64,000 nt of DNA from the NCBI GenBank assembly GCA_028874215.1, contig JAPPLF010000096.1, positions 45,256 through 109,255 of the forward strand, written 5' to 3'. The position numbers were made by a program, and so were the translations under genes. Within the stretch, counting starts at the first letter, position 1; each line of letters starts with the position of its first letter. Below are positions 27,138 to 37,592 of the stretch, piece after piece. A model generated the notes under the pieces. The model was not told the DNA's origin. It saw nothing but the letters and a program-made list of their open reading frames with translations, and ran no database searches. This DNA is from Acidobacteriota bacterium (GTDB lineage: Bacteria; Acidobacteriota; UBA6911; RPQK01; JAJDTT01).

Positions 27138-27938
27138 ATGTTGGACAACCGGTCGAACCCGCGCCGTGTTCTGGTCACCGGCGGGGCAAATGGTTTCGGA
27201 CTCGCGACCGCCCGCGCGTTGTTGGACCGCGGCCACCAGGTGGGCATCGGCGACGTCGACTCCCGGAAACTCGAGCGCGCTTCGCGGACCCTGAACCATC
27301 CCCATCTGCTTCCGATCGGGCTCGACGTTACGTCGAGACAGTCTGCCAGAGCCGCAGTGGAGGCTTGCCGGACAAGTTTTGGAGGTCTCGATGCGCTCAT
27401 CAACTCGGCAGGGGTCATCCACATGACCCCCCTGGACGAGATCACGGAGAAAGAATGGAATCACGTCATCGACGTGGACCTGAAGGGGACCTTTCTCTGC
27501 AGCCAGGCCGCCGCCCCGCTGCTGCGCCGGAGCGGACGCGGACGCATCGTCAACATCGGTTCGGATGCCGCCAGAATCGGTTGCCCACAGATCGTTCCCT
27601 ACTGTGCAGCCAAGTCCGGCGTGGTGGGATTGACGAAATCCCTGGCGGCCGAGCTCGCCGCCGATGGTGTGACCGTCAACTGTGTGAGTCCGGTCGGGGT
27701 CTCCACCACCGGGATGGGTCGATCCGTTCTTCAGAGGAAAATCGAGCTCAGCGGACAGGCTCCGGAAGACATCCTGGCTGCAACCGCGGCGGAGATCCCG
27801 TTGCAGCGCAATCCGACCACGGCAGACATCGTCCATGCGATCCTGTTCTTTCTGTCCGAGGAATCAGCCTTTCTGACCGGAGTCGTCCTGGACGTGGACG
27901 GCGGAATGCTGAGCATTCTCCCAGTCAGAGGAACCTGA
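27138..27938 (+). CDS. short-chain dehydrogenase/reductase (SDR)
   Basis: 266 residues from the ATG at 27138, eight bases after GGAG; the frame is open to 27081 without added domain content. It has TGGANGFG (cofactor), LINSAG, VNIGSDAARIG (catalytic Ser) and YCAAKSG (Tyr-Lys), then ADGVTVNCVSPVGVST and TGVVLDVDGGM, typical of FabG-like classical SDRs. It lies 70 nt upstream of the ceramidase-like gene on the same strand, so the pair may be co-expressed. The 272-nt region between it and the divergent PSD1 gene is AT-richer than its surroundings, but I see no firm promoter. Confidence 0.86.
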   Translation: MLDNRSNPRRVLVTGGANGFGLATARALLDRGHQVGIGDVDSRKLERASRTLNHPHLLPIGLDVTSRQSARAAVEACRTSFGGLDALINSAGVIHMTPLDEITEKEWNHVIDVDLKGTFLCSQAAAPLLRRSGRGRIVNIGSDAARIGCPQIVPYCAAKSGVVGLTKSLAAELAADGVTVNCVSPVGVSTTGMGRSVLQRKIELSGQAPEDILAATAAEIPLQRNPTTADIVHAILFFLSEESAFLTGVVLDVDGGMLSILPVRGT

Positions 27939-28008
27939 ACGGGGTATCGGTCTTGCATCGATCCATCGCATCGTGGATTGAAGTCCGAGATACGAGGAGG
28001 GAAACAAT

Positions 28009-29454
28009 ATGAGCGACCTGCATCTTACGGCAGGGGTTGCGCGCATCGACATCACGCCGCCCGTGGGCTTCCGGATGGAGGGCGCCATGCGCCGGGTGGA
28101 TCCTTCGGTGGGGGTCGAAACGCCGCTCCTGGCCACCGCGCTGGTACTGGCCGACGAGCGAACCAAGGTCGTCGTCATCGATTGCGACCTGATCGGATTC
28201 GACATGCCGTTGGCCGCGGAGATCCGCAAGGCCATTGCCGACCGCGTGGGGATATCTCCCGGCTGCGTGGCGCTGGGTTGCACCCACACCCACAATGGTC
28301 CCTGTACCGCACGCCGGATCCTGGGTGGCGTCCATCACGTCGCCGGCGACCCGGCAGAGATTCGGGCCCTCGACGCCTATGTCGAGGACTTGGTGAACCG
28401 CCTCGCCGGATTGGCGGCTCTTGCGGACAGCGACCGCCAACCCGCGCGTGCGGCGGCGGGAAGCGGCCACGCCCCGGTGGCCGTGAACCGGGAGGAACGG
28501 GCGCCCGAGGATGGCCTCGTCGTGGTCGGCCGGAATCCCGACGGGACCACCGACCATAGCGTCGACGTGCTGCGGGTGGATGATCTGGACGGCAACCCCA
28601 TCGCCGTGGTGGCCAGCTATGCCGCCCACCCGGTGGTCATGGGCTTCGAGACTTACCTGCTGAGCCAGGATTTTCCCGGCGTCGTCCGCCGGGTCGTGGA
28701 ACAGGCGACCGGAGCCACCTGCCTCTACCTCACCGGAGCCGCAGGAAACCAGGCGTGCTATTCGTTTCTGCAGAGCGACTGGGGCGAGAAGGAACGCACC
28801 GGCGGAATTGTCGGCGCCGCCGCGCTGCAAGCCTTCTACGGCATCGAGACGCGGCCCCACGAGGAAATCCGGGAACGCGGCCTCTCGCTCTCCCGGATCG
28901 CCCTCTACCACAAGGAGTTCAGGGACGGCCCCACCCACAAGGTTCTGAAAGCCGCCAGCCGTCAGGTTGACCTTCCCCTGCAGCCTCTACCCTCCCTGGA
29001 CCAGGCGGAAGCCCAATACGCCGAAGCCGCCGCCAATGTGCGAAAGCTGGTGGAGAGCGGCGCCGATACGACCGAGGTCTGTCCCGCGCAACTCGTTGAG
29101 GTCTGGGCCAGAGGCGTCCTGGATAAAGCCAAGGCGGGCGTTGGGGAAGACTCGTTGTCGTTCGACATCGTGGCCTTCCGGCTGGACGATTTCGTATTGG
29201 TGGCGCAGCCGGGAGAGCCCTTCGTGGAGATCGGGTTGGGGGTCAAGAAACGATCCAAGGCGAAGCACACCATGTTCGGAGGGTATTGCAACGGGGTTCT
29301 GGCATACATGCCCACGGCCGAGACGGTGGCCCAGGGCGGCATGTCGGTGGAGGCGGCGGTCAGAACCTACGATATTCCCGCGCCTCCCGTGGCGGAAACG
29401 GTGGATCTCCTCGTCGCGGAGTATGGAGAGCTTCTGACTGAGGTCGGCTTCTGA
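28009..29454 (+). CDS. neutral/alkaline ceramidase-like hydrolase
   Basis: 481 residues with GAGGAGGG upstream of ATG 28009. The N-terminal half matches the neutral ceramidase catalytic fold: TAGVARIDITPPVGFRMEG, TKVVVIDCDLIGFD, and the zinc-site sequence LGCTHTHNGPC. Later come VVASYAAHPVVMGF, LYLTGAAGNQACYS and DFVLVAQPGEPFVEIGLGVK, with FGGYCNGVLAYMPTAETVAQ near the end. Neutral ceramidases are larger (about 650-750) and carry an Ig-like C-terminal domain that is missing here. No signal peptide is visible. Shorter relatives of this kind are widespread and of unknown substrate; amide or ester hydrolysis is expected. Confidence 0.75.
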   Translation: MSDLHLTAGVARIDITPPVGFRMEGAMRRVDPSVGVETPLLATALVLADERTKVVVIDCDLIGFDMPLAAEIRKAIADRVGISPGCVALGCTHTHNGPCTARRILGGVHHVAGDPAEIRALDAYVEDLVNRLAGLAALADSDRQPARAAAGSGHAPVAVNREERAPEDGLVVVGRNPDGTTDHSVDVLRVDDLDGNPIAVVASYAAHPVVMGFETYLLSQDFPGVVRRVVEQATGATCLYLTGAAGNQACYSFLQSDWGEKERTGGIVGAAALQAFYGIETRPHEEIRERGLSLSRIALYHKEFRDGPTHKVLKAASRQVDLPLQPLPSLDQAEAQYAEAAANVRKLVESGADTTEVCPAQLVEVWARGVLDKAKAGVGEDSLSFDIVAFRLDDFVLVAQPGEPFVEIGLGVKKRSKAKHTMFGGYCNGVLAYMPTAETVAQGGMSVEAAVRTYDIPAPPVAETVDLLVAEYGELLTEVGF

Positions 29455-29462
29455 GAGCAGGA

Positions 29463-30530
29463 TTGACGTCAACTTCAAGACCGGTCCGTCCCCGGTGGGA
29501 GGCGGGACAGGAGGGGGGACTTTCCTGTCCCCCTCTTCATCGGCGATCCATCACCGGCGGCCTGTGGATTCTCTCCTGCTTCATGACCGCGAGCCTCGTT
29601 TTCTCCCAGTCCGGACTCGACCAACATATCCTGGAGAAGTTCCGGCAGGGCCGTTTTCAGGAGGCCTCGGTGTTGGCCCGCCAAGCCGTCGAACAGGAAG
29701 GCTCGAATGCCGTCTACCAGGAACTCTACGGCATGGTGCTGGCTGCCTTGGGAAAGAACGAAGAGGCGGAGAGGCATCTTCGCAGGGCGGTGGAGATCCA
29801 ACCCCAACAGCCCGATTTCCACTACAATCTGGCGCAGTTCCTGCTCGGCCGCCAGGAGGAATCCGGACTGCATCCCTTCGATCCCAGGGCCAGGCGGCTC
29901 ATTGAGGACGCCGCCACCGCGCTGAAACGCGTCCTGGAGATCAGTCCCGGCAACGTCGAAGCGAGGATGTCCCTGGCGCGCAGCTACAACAACCTGAACT
30001 TCAGCGAGATGGCGCTCAAGGAGTATTCCACGGTTGCCTCCGGAGAACCGAACCGGCCATGGCTCAGTTTTCAGATGGGCATGCTCCATTCCAACCTGTC
30101 CAACCCGGTGAATGCGGTGGCGGCCTTCAGAAGAGAGATCGCCCTCTATCCCGGCCACGCCAGAGCCCGGCTGGAGCTGGCCGGGATCCTGCTGCAACAG
30201 GGGACGGTAGAAGAAGCGAAACGCCAGCTATCGCGGGCGGAACCCGGAATTGAAGACTCCCTGAAACATCGTGTCTACTTCCTTCTGGCCAAGGCCCACC
30301 GGAATCTCGGCAGTACCGAAGATGCCTTGGCTGCTGTCCGCAAAAGCATCGATCTGTGTCCGTCGTTCATCGCTCCGAACTACCTGCTGGCCCAGCTCTA
30401 CCGGGAGGCAGGAGAACCCGATCTGGCGCGCCGGGCCTTGGAGCGGGTCGAACGGCTGAGAGCGCAGGATTCTTCATCCGCCGACCCCTTTGCCTTCCGG
30501 GAAGGCCATTGCCCGGACCGGAACCGATGA
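29463..30530 (+). CDS. exported TPR-repeat protein
   Basis: 355 residues from a TTG; the start is weakly supported, and a TTTCCT hairpin repeat (29514-29533) lies inside the codons before the signal-like segment LWILSCFMTASLVFSQ. The body consists of tandem TPRs: FQEASVLARQAVEQEGSNAV, LGKNEEAERHLRRAVEIQPQ, FSEMALKEYSTVASGEPNRP, PVNAVAAFRREIALYPGHAR, and two or three more toward the C-terminus. TPR arrays mediate protein-protein contacts. It sits directly before a CRTAC1-type protein, and the same TPR-then-CRTAC1 order recurs at 37513-34465, suggesting a functional pair at the cell surface or periplasm. Confidence 0.78.
   Translation: MTSTSRPVRPRWEAGQEGGLSCPPLHRRSITGGLWILSCFMTASLVFSQSGLDQHILEKFRQGRFQEASVLARQAVEQEGSNAVYQELYGMVLAALGKNEEAERHLRRAVEIQPQQPDFHYNLAQFLLGRQEESGLHPFDPRARRLIEDAATALKRVLEISPGNVEARMSLARSYNNLNFSEMALKEYSTVASGEPNRPWLSFQMGMLHSNLSNPVNAVAAFRREIALYPGHARARLELAGILLQQGTVEEAKRQLSRAEPGIEDSLKHRVYFLLAKAHRNLGSTEDALAAVRKSIDLCPSFIAPNYLLAQLYREAGEPDLARRALERVERLRAQDSSSADPFAFREGHCPDRNR
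29514..29533. repeat. hairpin repeat with TTTCCT loop
   Basis: GGGGGAC (29514-29520), loop TTTCCT, GTCCCCC (29527-29533), a perfect 7-bp stem. An alternative longer-range pairing, GGGACAGGA near 29503 with TCCTGTCCC, overlaps it. The same loop and ACTTTCCTGT core occur in the hairpin at 63909. It lies in the 5' codons of the TPR gene. Confidence 0.55.
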
Positions 30531-30597
30531 GAGAAGGCGGCGCCTCCCGGCGGCTCCATCCGGTCCCCGCGGCGCAGGCCGGAGGCCGATACGGAAC

Positions 30598-32250
<1,653 letters not shown>

Positions 32251-32305
32251 CCATCGGTGGCAAACCAAGTCCCGGAATTCATGGCGGCCCGGGGGGATTT
32301 TCCGT

Positions 32306-33151
32306 CTAACCGAGAATGTCTTCCGTGTCGGCGGTGATGACTCGATACGCGTCGGGCCGGCGGTCCCGGAACATGAAGTAGCGGTTGCGGACCTCGTTCA
32401 CCTGGTCCAGCCCGAGATCTCCATAGACGACCATCTCCCCGGACGCCGGGGCCTCCGCCACGATTCCCCCTTCCGGATCCACGATGATGCTCTTGCCGCC
32501 CAGGACGAAGGCGTCGCCATCGGGAAGATGCAGTTCCCCGACCGCATTGCAGGCGGCCACGTAGGCACCGTTTTCGAAGGCCCGGGTGATGATCATGTGT
32601 TCCCAGATCCCCCCCTCGGTGGTCGACGCCCCGAAAGGCGCCAGGATCAGTTCCGCCCCGTTCAGGGCCAGGCACCGGGCTGGTTCGGGCAGCAGGGTGT
32701 CGTAGCAGAGCATGGTGCCGACCCGCCACTCGCCCACCGGAGCCACGGGAAACTTGGAGCCGCCGCGGTAGAAAAGTTTTTCCAGACCTCTCCGTGCCGG
32801 GACATGGACCTTCCGGTACTTGCTGACGATTTCGCCCTTGGGACTCACCATCATGGAGGTGTTGTAAAAGAGTCCGGGACCGTGGCGCTCATAGATGGTG
32901 GACGCGATGTGCACTCCGTGCTGCCGCGCCTTATCCCGGACCGCCGTAGTGGCCTTTCCGGCGTCGCTGTCGGCCAGGTCGTAGAAGCTGTAATCCACCG
33001 CCAGGGGGAAATATCCGGTGCTCCAGAACTCGGGGAGGACCAGGAGCTCGGCTCCTCCGGCTGCCGCTTCGTCGATGAAGCGGGAGGCCCGGGCAATGTT
33101 TCCGTCGAGTCCGCCGATGGCGCTCTCCATCTGAATCAGCGCTAGTCTCAT
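32306..33151 (-). CDS. carbon-nitrogen hydrolase (nitrilase superfamily)
   Basis: 281 residues from the ATG at 33151, eight bases after AGGAGG. All three catalytic positions of the nitrilase fold are visible: Glu in LLVLPEFWSTGYF, Lys in SKYRKVHVPA and Cys in GTMLCYDTLLPEPAR. Then GAELILAPFGASTTEGGIWE and a C-terminal MVVYGDLGLDQVNEVRNRYF. Members cleave nitriles, amides, ureides or N-carbamoyl compounds in the cytosol. It lies 78 nt after the sialidase stop on the same strand; a role in degrading an amide released from a glycan is possible but only inferred. Confidence 0.85.
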   Translation of the reverse strand: MRLALIQMESAIGGLDGNIARASRFIDEAAAGGAELLVLPEFWSTGYFPLAVDYSFYDLADSDAGKATTAVRDKARQHGVHIASTIYERHGPGLFYNTSMMVSPKGEIVSKYRKVHVPARRGLEKLFYRGGSKFPVAPVGEWRVGTMLCYDTLLPEPARCLALNGAELILAPFGASTTEGGIWEHMIITRAFENGAYVAACNAVGELHLPDGDAFVLGGKSIIVDPEGGIVAEAPASGEMVVYGDLGLDQVNEVRNRYFMFRDRRPDAYRVITADTEDILG

Positions 33152-33229
33152 GGTTGATTCCTCCTGTCCGGACCGCAGGCCGGGAGCAGCCGGCCCCACC
33201 AGACTACGATTATCCCAGGCCGCCGGGAT

Positions 33230-34438
33230 TTACGCCGGCGGCACATTCCCGCCGGTCAGCCACTCCAGATTGAATCGGGCGAAGCTGATCCGCTCGTAGG
33301 GGCTCCCGGAGCCATTCTCGTACAGCAGACCGACTTTGCCGTCCTCCAGCACCGTGAGGCACGAATAGGCCGACGGGCCGGGATGAATGACCCTGGAAAC
33401 GGGCCAGGTGGCCCCCGAATCCGAACTCAGCCGCACCGTCATGTTGACCCGCTCCTTGCGGTGGGCCGGGTTCGAGAACAGAAGCCGATTCCAGCCGCCG
33501 CTGCCCGCCCCGGCGCCGTATCCGATCAAGCTCGCTTGGCACCGGGGTTCGATCAGCTCGGTGTCGTGTCTCAACTCCGACCAGGACTCGCCGCCGTCGC
33601 CGGACGTGGCGACCGCCCGGCACCCCCTTCCATGGTAGCTCCGCATGTTCAGCATCAGGTCTCCGTTCGCCAGTTCGACCACCTGGCATTCATTGGTGGC
33701 GGGACCGGCGGCCGACCCCAGTGTCCAGCTCCGGCCCCGGTCGTCGCTGTAGGCCACCGAGGAGTAGTCGCCCTGACGGCCGGACCCGTCCACACGGCGG
33801 GAGTAGCAGGGCACGACAAGACGGCCGCTGGCGGTCCGGATCCCTCTTCCCGGAGCGGCCATCACGGCCACCCAGCCCTCTTGGGTGAGTTGGCCGGTGA
33901 TGTCCTCCGGCGGAGACCAGGTCTTTCCGTCGTCCTCGCTGACGATGGCGTGCAAAGTGATGATCCGGCCCGTCCCGTCCGGCATCACCCCCTGGGGAAG
34001 AACCTGGTTCGCCCGCTCCAGAGACTCGAGGTCGGGCCAGACATGATCGTAGATCACCCAGACCCTACCGGTCCGTCCATCGACCAGCATGCAGGGATCG
34101 CAGGCCGCCCGACTTCCCGGAAAGTCGGCCACCACCGCCATCCGCGACCAGGTCTCCCCCTGATCTTCGCTGCGTTTCAGGACCAGGTCGATGTTGTTGG
34201 GGGCATCCCCCGGTTTCTCCACCCGGGCATCGCAGAGGGCCAGCAGCGTCCCTTTCGCCGTGGTCGCCAGAGCCGGAATCCGATACTCGCGAACCCCGTT
34301 CACGCCCGCGACGAAGAGATCCTCGCTCCGAAAAAAGGGACGGGTCCGCAGGGGCGGCGCCGGGGTGCAAAAAGGCATCCCCGCGTTTGCCGCGATTGCC
34401 ATCTTTAGAAATTCCCGGCGTCTCCAGCAATTGCTCAT
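33230..34438 (-). CDS. exo-sialidase-like BNR-repeat protein
   Basis: 402 residues from ATG 34438, seven bases after GGGAGG. The N-terminus (CWRRREFLKMAIAANAGMPF) is a Tat-like signal. The sialidase RIP motif appears as VREYRIPALATTAKGTLLA, followed by Asp-box/BNR repeats SEDQGETW, SEDDGKTW, SDDRGRSW, SGDGGESW and SSDSGATW on successive blades, and a late GLLYENG. The order and five Asp boxes match six-bladed exo-alpha-sialidases. I did not verify the full arginine triad and Tyr/Glu pair, so it could act on another acidic sugar. It lies 26 nt after the CRTAC1 gene within the TonB receptor cluster. Confidence 0.8.
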   Translation of the reverse strand: MSNCWRRREFLKMAIAANAGMPFCTPAPPLRTRPFFRSEDLFVAGVNGVREYRIPALATTAKGTLLALCDARVEKPGDAPNNIDLVLKRSEDQGETWSRMAVVADFPGSRAACDPCMLVDGRTGRVWVIYDHVWPDLESLERANQVLPQGVMPDGTGRIITLHAIVSEDDGKTWSPPEDITGQLTQEGWVAVMAAPGRGIRTASGRLVVPCYSRRVDGSGRQGDYSSVAYSDDRGRSWTLGSAAGPATNECQVVELANGDLMLNMRSYHGRGCRAVATSGDGGESWSELRHDTELIEPRCQASLIGYGAGAGSGGWNRLLFSNPAHRKERVNMTVRLSSDSGATWPVSRVIHPGPSAYSCLTVLEDGKVGLLYENGSGSPYERISFARFNLEWLTGGNVPPA

Positions 34439-34464
34439 ATCCAAGCCTCCCTCAAACCAAGACG

Positions 34465-36165
34465 TCAAGGTCCTTCCTGAACCGTCTCTTCGATGGTCAG
34501 AATACGATTGGCCGGCAGGGCGCGCATCGTCTGGGACCTGCCGCTGGGCCACTCGATCCGCAGCCGGTCCACTATCGGGGACGCCCCCAGCCCGAGGTGC
34601 ACGCGCCGGTCCTGGCTCGACAGGTAGCTGGCCGCCCGCTGGACCTGGGTGACGACGACCCGACCGCCGATGCGGGCGGTGAGACGGGCTCCGATGCCGT
34701 CCCGGTTGCTCTTGGCGCCGACCAATTTCAGGAGCAGCCAGTTATTTCGATTACCGCCGTCGTTCCGAAGCAGTTGCGCCCCGCCGGCATTGTTGGTCAC
34801 CAGGACGTCGACGTCGCCGTCGTTGTCGATGTCGGCGAAGGCGGCGCCCCGCCCCACGTCCCGGACCGAAAAGCAGTCTCCCGACTCCCTCGACCGTTCC
34901 CGGAATTTCCCTTCCCGGTTGTCATAGAGGAGCTTTTCCTGGGGAAAGCTGGTGTCGTCCCGGTACTCGGCGATGCGGGGAATCACGTGCCCGTTCACGG
35001 CCATCACGTCCAGGTCGGCGTCGTTGTCGTAATCGAAGAAGCGAACGCCGAACCCCACCTTCAGGAAGCTGTTCTTGCGGATCCCGGTGTGGCGGGTGAC
35101 CTCGGCGAACGACCCATCCCCGGCGTTGCGGAAGAGCGCGTTTCCCTCGGAGGTGAAGTTGGTAACGATCAGGTCCAGCCGGCCGTCCCCGTCGTAATCG
35201 CCGAAGTCCACTCCCATTCCGGCCCGGGCATGACCATCCTCGTTGTACGCGACGCCCGCCAGGAAACCGACCTCCCGGAAGGTGCCATTCCCCTGGTTGT
35301 GGAAGAGAAAGTCGGCCACGGTGTCGTTGGCCACGAACACGTCGATCCAACCGTCCCGATCATAGTCGGCGAAGGCCACTCCCAAGGACTTGCCGCGCAC
35401 CCCGGCAACCCCGCTCTCCCCGCTCACGTCGGAGAAGGTCCCGTCACCGTTGTTGCGGTAGAGGACGTTGGGGTCGCCTTCGAAGGCGCTGGGATGACAA
35501 TAGGACCGGAATCCGCCGCCGGAGCAGGGGGGATTCACGGCGGTGTCGAACCGGACGTAGTTGCAGACGAAGAGGTCCAGGAGACCGTCCCGGTCGAAGT
35601 CGAAAAACCCGGCGCTGGTGGCCCAGTGCCCCGGGTTCCGGACTCCCGCTGCATCGGTGCCGTCCCGGAAGGTGCCGTCCCCGTTGTTGACCAGGAGGAC
35701 ACTTCTCAGGTAGCCGGTGACGTAAAGGTCCGGATCGCCGTCGTTGTCATAGTCTCCCGCTGCCGCCCCCATGCCGAAGAACCCCCTGAGGTCGATCATG
35801 GACCGGGGTGTGACCTCGGTGAAAGTTCCACTGCCGTCGTTTCGATACAACTGGCTGTTGGGGTCGGTGGCGGGGTTCGGCGCCGGCAGGCTCGATCCGT
35901 TGACCAGAAAGATGTCCTGGTCGCCGTCCCGGTCATAGTCGAGAAAAGCGGCTCCCGGTCCGGCGATCTCGGGAAAATAGAAATGGCCGGCGGCCCCGTT
36001 GAAATGCCGGAATCGAATCCCGGCCTCCGCCGTAATATCGGTGAATTGGACCGGCGCCGCCGGCAGCCAGGTCCAAAGCGCCAGGGCCGGCAGGGCCATC
36101 CGCGCCCGGAACCCGATGGTCCTACTTCGTTCCAAAGACGGAGAAGTCGTCGCCGACCCCTGCAT
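34465..36165 (-). CDS. CRTAC1-type FG-GAP/VCBS protein with ASPIC/UnbV domain
   Basis: 566 residues if ATG 36165 is used, overlapping the TPR gene by 44 nt; MALPALALWTW at 36099 is an alternative that starts directly in the signal peptide. FG-GAP/VCBS repeats: FLDYDRDGDQDIFLVNGS, GDYDNDGDPDLYVTGYLR, FDFDRDGLLDLFVCNYV, ADYDRDGWIDVFVAND, GDYDGDGRLDLIVTNF, FDYDNDADLDVMAVNGH and ADIDNDGDVDVLVTNNA. ASPIC/UnbV domain at the C-terminus (NRDGIGARLTARIGG, SYLSSQDRRVHLGLGA). It is a paralogue of the protein at 30598 and has the same position relative to a TPR gene. Confidence 0.86.
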   Translation of the reverse strand: MQGSATTSPSLERSRTIGFRARMALPALALWTWLPAAPVQFTDITAEAGIRFRHFNGAAGHFYFPEIAGPGAAFLDYDRDGDQDIFLVNGSSLPAPNPATDPNSQLYRNDGSGTFTEVTPRSMIDLRGFFGMGAAAGDYDNDGDPDLYVTGYLRSVLLVNNGDGTFRDGTDAAGVRNPGHWATSAGFFDFDRDGLLDLFVCNYVRFDTAVNPPCSGGGFRSYCHPSAFEGDPNVLYRNNGDGTFSDVSGESGVAGVRGKSLGVAFADYDRDGWIDVFVANDTVADFLFHNQGNGTFREVGFLAGVAYNEDGHARAGMGVDFGDYDGDGRLDLIVTNFTSEGNALFRNAGDGSFAEVTRHTGIRKNSFLKVGFGVRFFDYDNDADLDVMAVNGHVIPRIAEYRDDTSFPQEKLLYDNREGKFRERSRESGDCFSVRDVGRGAAFADIDNDGDVDVLVTNNAGGAQLLRNDGGNRNNWLLLKLVGAKSNRDGIGARLTARIGGRVVVTQVQRAASYLSSQDRRVHLGLGASPIVDRLRIEWPSGRSQTMRALPANRILTIEETVQEGP

Positions 36166-37513
36166 AGATGTGGAATCTTTCCTTCCGCGAACGCTCCCGC
36201 TGCAACTCCAGCCGCTTGAACTCCCGGAGCAGCCCTTGGGCCTCCGTCCGGCGTCCCAGCTTGGCGTTGACCTGCGCCGCCTTGTAGTGTGCGGAAATGT
36301 GATCCTCTTGCAAAGTCAGCACCCGGCTCAGGAGACCCAGGCTTTTCGGGTAGTCGCCCTCCTGGAAACGAATGAGAGCCAGGTAGTAGAGGGTCTCCAC
36401 CCGGTCCGGCTCCCGCTGCCGGACCTGCGTGAAGAATGGCTTCGCCTCGGCCTCGAGCCCCTGCTTGTAGAGGCTGACGCCCAAGTGGTGAGCCGCGTCG
36501 GTGGATTCCGGGTCCAATCTCAGCACTCTGCGAAGCTCGGCGGCGGCTTCGTCGAAACGGCCCTGCATTCCATAGGCAAGAGCCAGGTGAAAGTATCCCT
36601 GCGGTTCCCGGGGGCGCAGACGGATGGACTCCTGGAAAGAGGAGATGGCCTGGTTGACCTTCCGGGCCAGACCGTAGCCGATGCCCATGGAGCTGACGAT
36701 TTCCGGATCCCGCCCCTGGCGTTCTCCGGCTTCGCGGAGAATCGTGACGGCATCGGCGTAGCGGCCGTTCTCCAACAGCATCAGCCCCAGGGCATGGAGT
36801 CCTTCGCCGTCAAAGGCCAACAGGCGGCGCAACCGACGGGTCGTTGCCGCAGCCTCCGCCTCCCGCCCCAGCTTGAACTGAGCCTTGGCCAATACCAGGA
36901 GCAGTTCCGGGTCCCCAGGCGCCTGGGCCAGTGCCCGGACTGCGTTTTTCAGTCCGGCTTCGTAGTCACCCGTTTCATTGAGCAGTTCGACCAGGCCCTT
37001 CAGCGACGGCAGATGGGCGGGGTTCCAATCGAGCACGCGCTCGAACTGACGCCGGGCCTCCTGGAGCCGACCGGTCTTGGCGTAGAGGCGGGCCAGGTTG
37101 CTTCGAGCATCGATGAAATCGTCGCGCAGGACCACGGCCCGCTCGAAGTAGGCGATGGATCGCTCCGGCTGCCCACGAAGATCGGCGATAATCCCGGCCA
37201 CGTTCAGCGCTTGCGGAATTTCGGGGAAGTCGGCGAGAAGGGAACCGATCTTCTCGTCGGCTCCGGCATAGTCCCCCGACTCCAACAGGGCGACGGCGCT
37301 CCCATAGAGCTCCTGCGCCCGGGCCCGATCCTGTCCCGGGAGGATCGAACCGGCACCGAGCAGGACCAGGAGAAGCGCCGCGATCCTGGACGCAAGACCA
37401 CAGGCGGCGGTAACGCGGGTCAGGCAGTGATCCGCCTGACGCTCGGGAAACGGGATCGGCCCGCAGCCTGATGATTGGCAACGGAGGTGGCGGCAAGGAA
37501 CAAAGTCTTTCAC
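36122..37513 (-). CDS. exported TPR-repeat protein
   Basis: 463 residues from GTG 37513 (GAGG three bases before). A signal-anchor ASRIAALLLVLLGAGSILPG follows about 40 basic residues. The rest is nearly all TPR: YGSAVALLESGDYAGADEKI, RGQPERSIAYFERAVVLRDD, TGRLQEARRQFERVLDWNPA, VNQAISSFQESIRLRPREPQ, QGRFDEAAAELRRVLRLDPE and EGDYPKSLGLLSRVLTLQED, roughly ten repeats. It overlaps the CRTAC1 gene and follows the TonB receptor after 79 nt with a strong hairpin between. Likely a periplasmic or envelope-associated scaffold. Confidence 0.85.
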   Translation of the reverse strand: MKDFVPCRHLRCQSSGCGPIPFPERQADHCLTRVTAACGLASRIAALLLVLLGAGSILPGQDRARAQELYGSAVALLESGDYAGADEKIGSLLADFPEIPQALNVAGIIADLRGQPERSIAYFERAVVLRDDFIDARSNLARLYAKTGRLQEARRQFERVLDWNPAHLPSLKGLVELLNETGDYEAGLKNAVRALAQAPGDPELLLVLAKAQFKLGREAEAAATTRRLRRLLAFDGEGLHALGLMLLENGRYADAVTILREAGERQGRDPEIVSSMGIGYGLARKVNQAISSFQESIRLRPREPQGYFHLALAYGMQGRFDEAAAELRRVLRLDPESTDAAHHLGVSLYKQGLEAEAKPFFTQVRQREPDRVETLYYLALIRFQEGDYPKSLGLLSRVLTLQEDHISAHYKAAQVNAKLGRRTEAQGLLREFKRLELQRERSRKERFHIYAGVGDDFSVFGTK

Positions 37514-37557
37514 AAGCCTCTATCCCTTAGTCCTTTTTAACGGAATTGGCCGGAAAC

Positions 37558-37587
37558 GCGGGTGAGGGGCCGATGCCCCCCACCCGC
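37558..37587 (-). terminator. strong hairpin after the TonB receptor gene
   Basis: On the minus strand GCGGGTGGGGGGC, a 4-nt loop ATCG, then GCCCCTCACCCGC form a 13-bp stem with one G-T wobble, beginning six bases after the receptor's stop codon. Only GTTTCC follows, so no classical U-tract. It probably attenuates transcription or stabilises the receptor message relative to the downstream TPR gene. Confidence 0.55.
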
Positions 37588-37592
37588 TTGAT

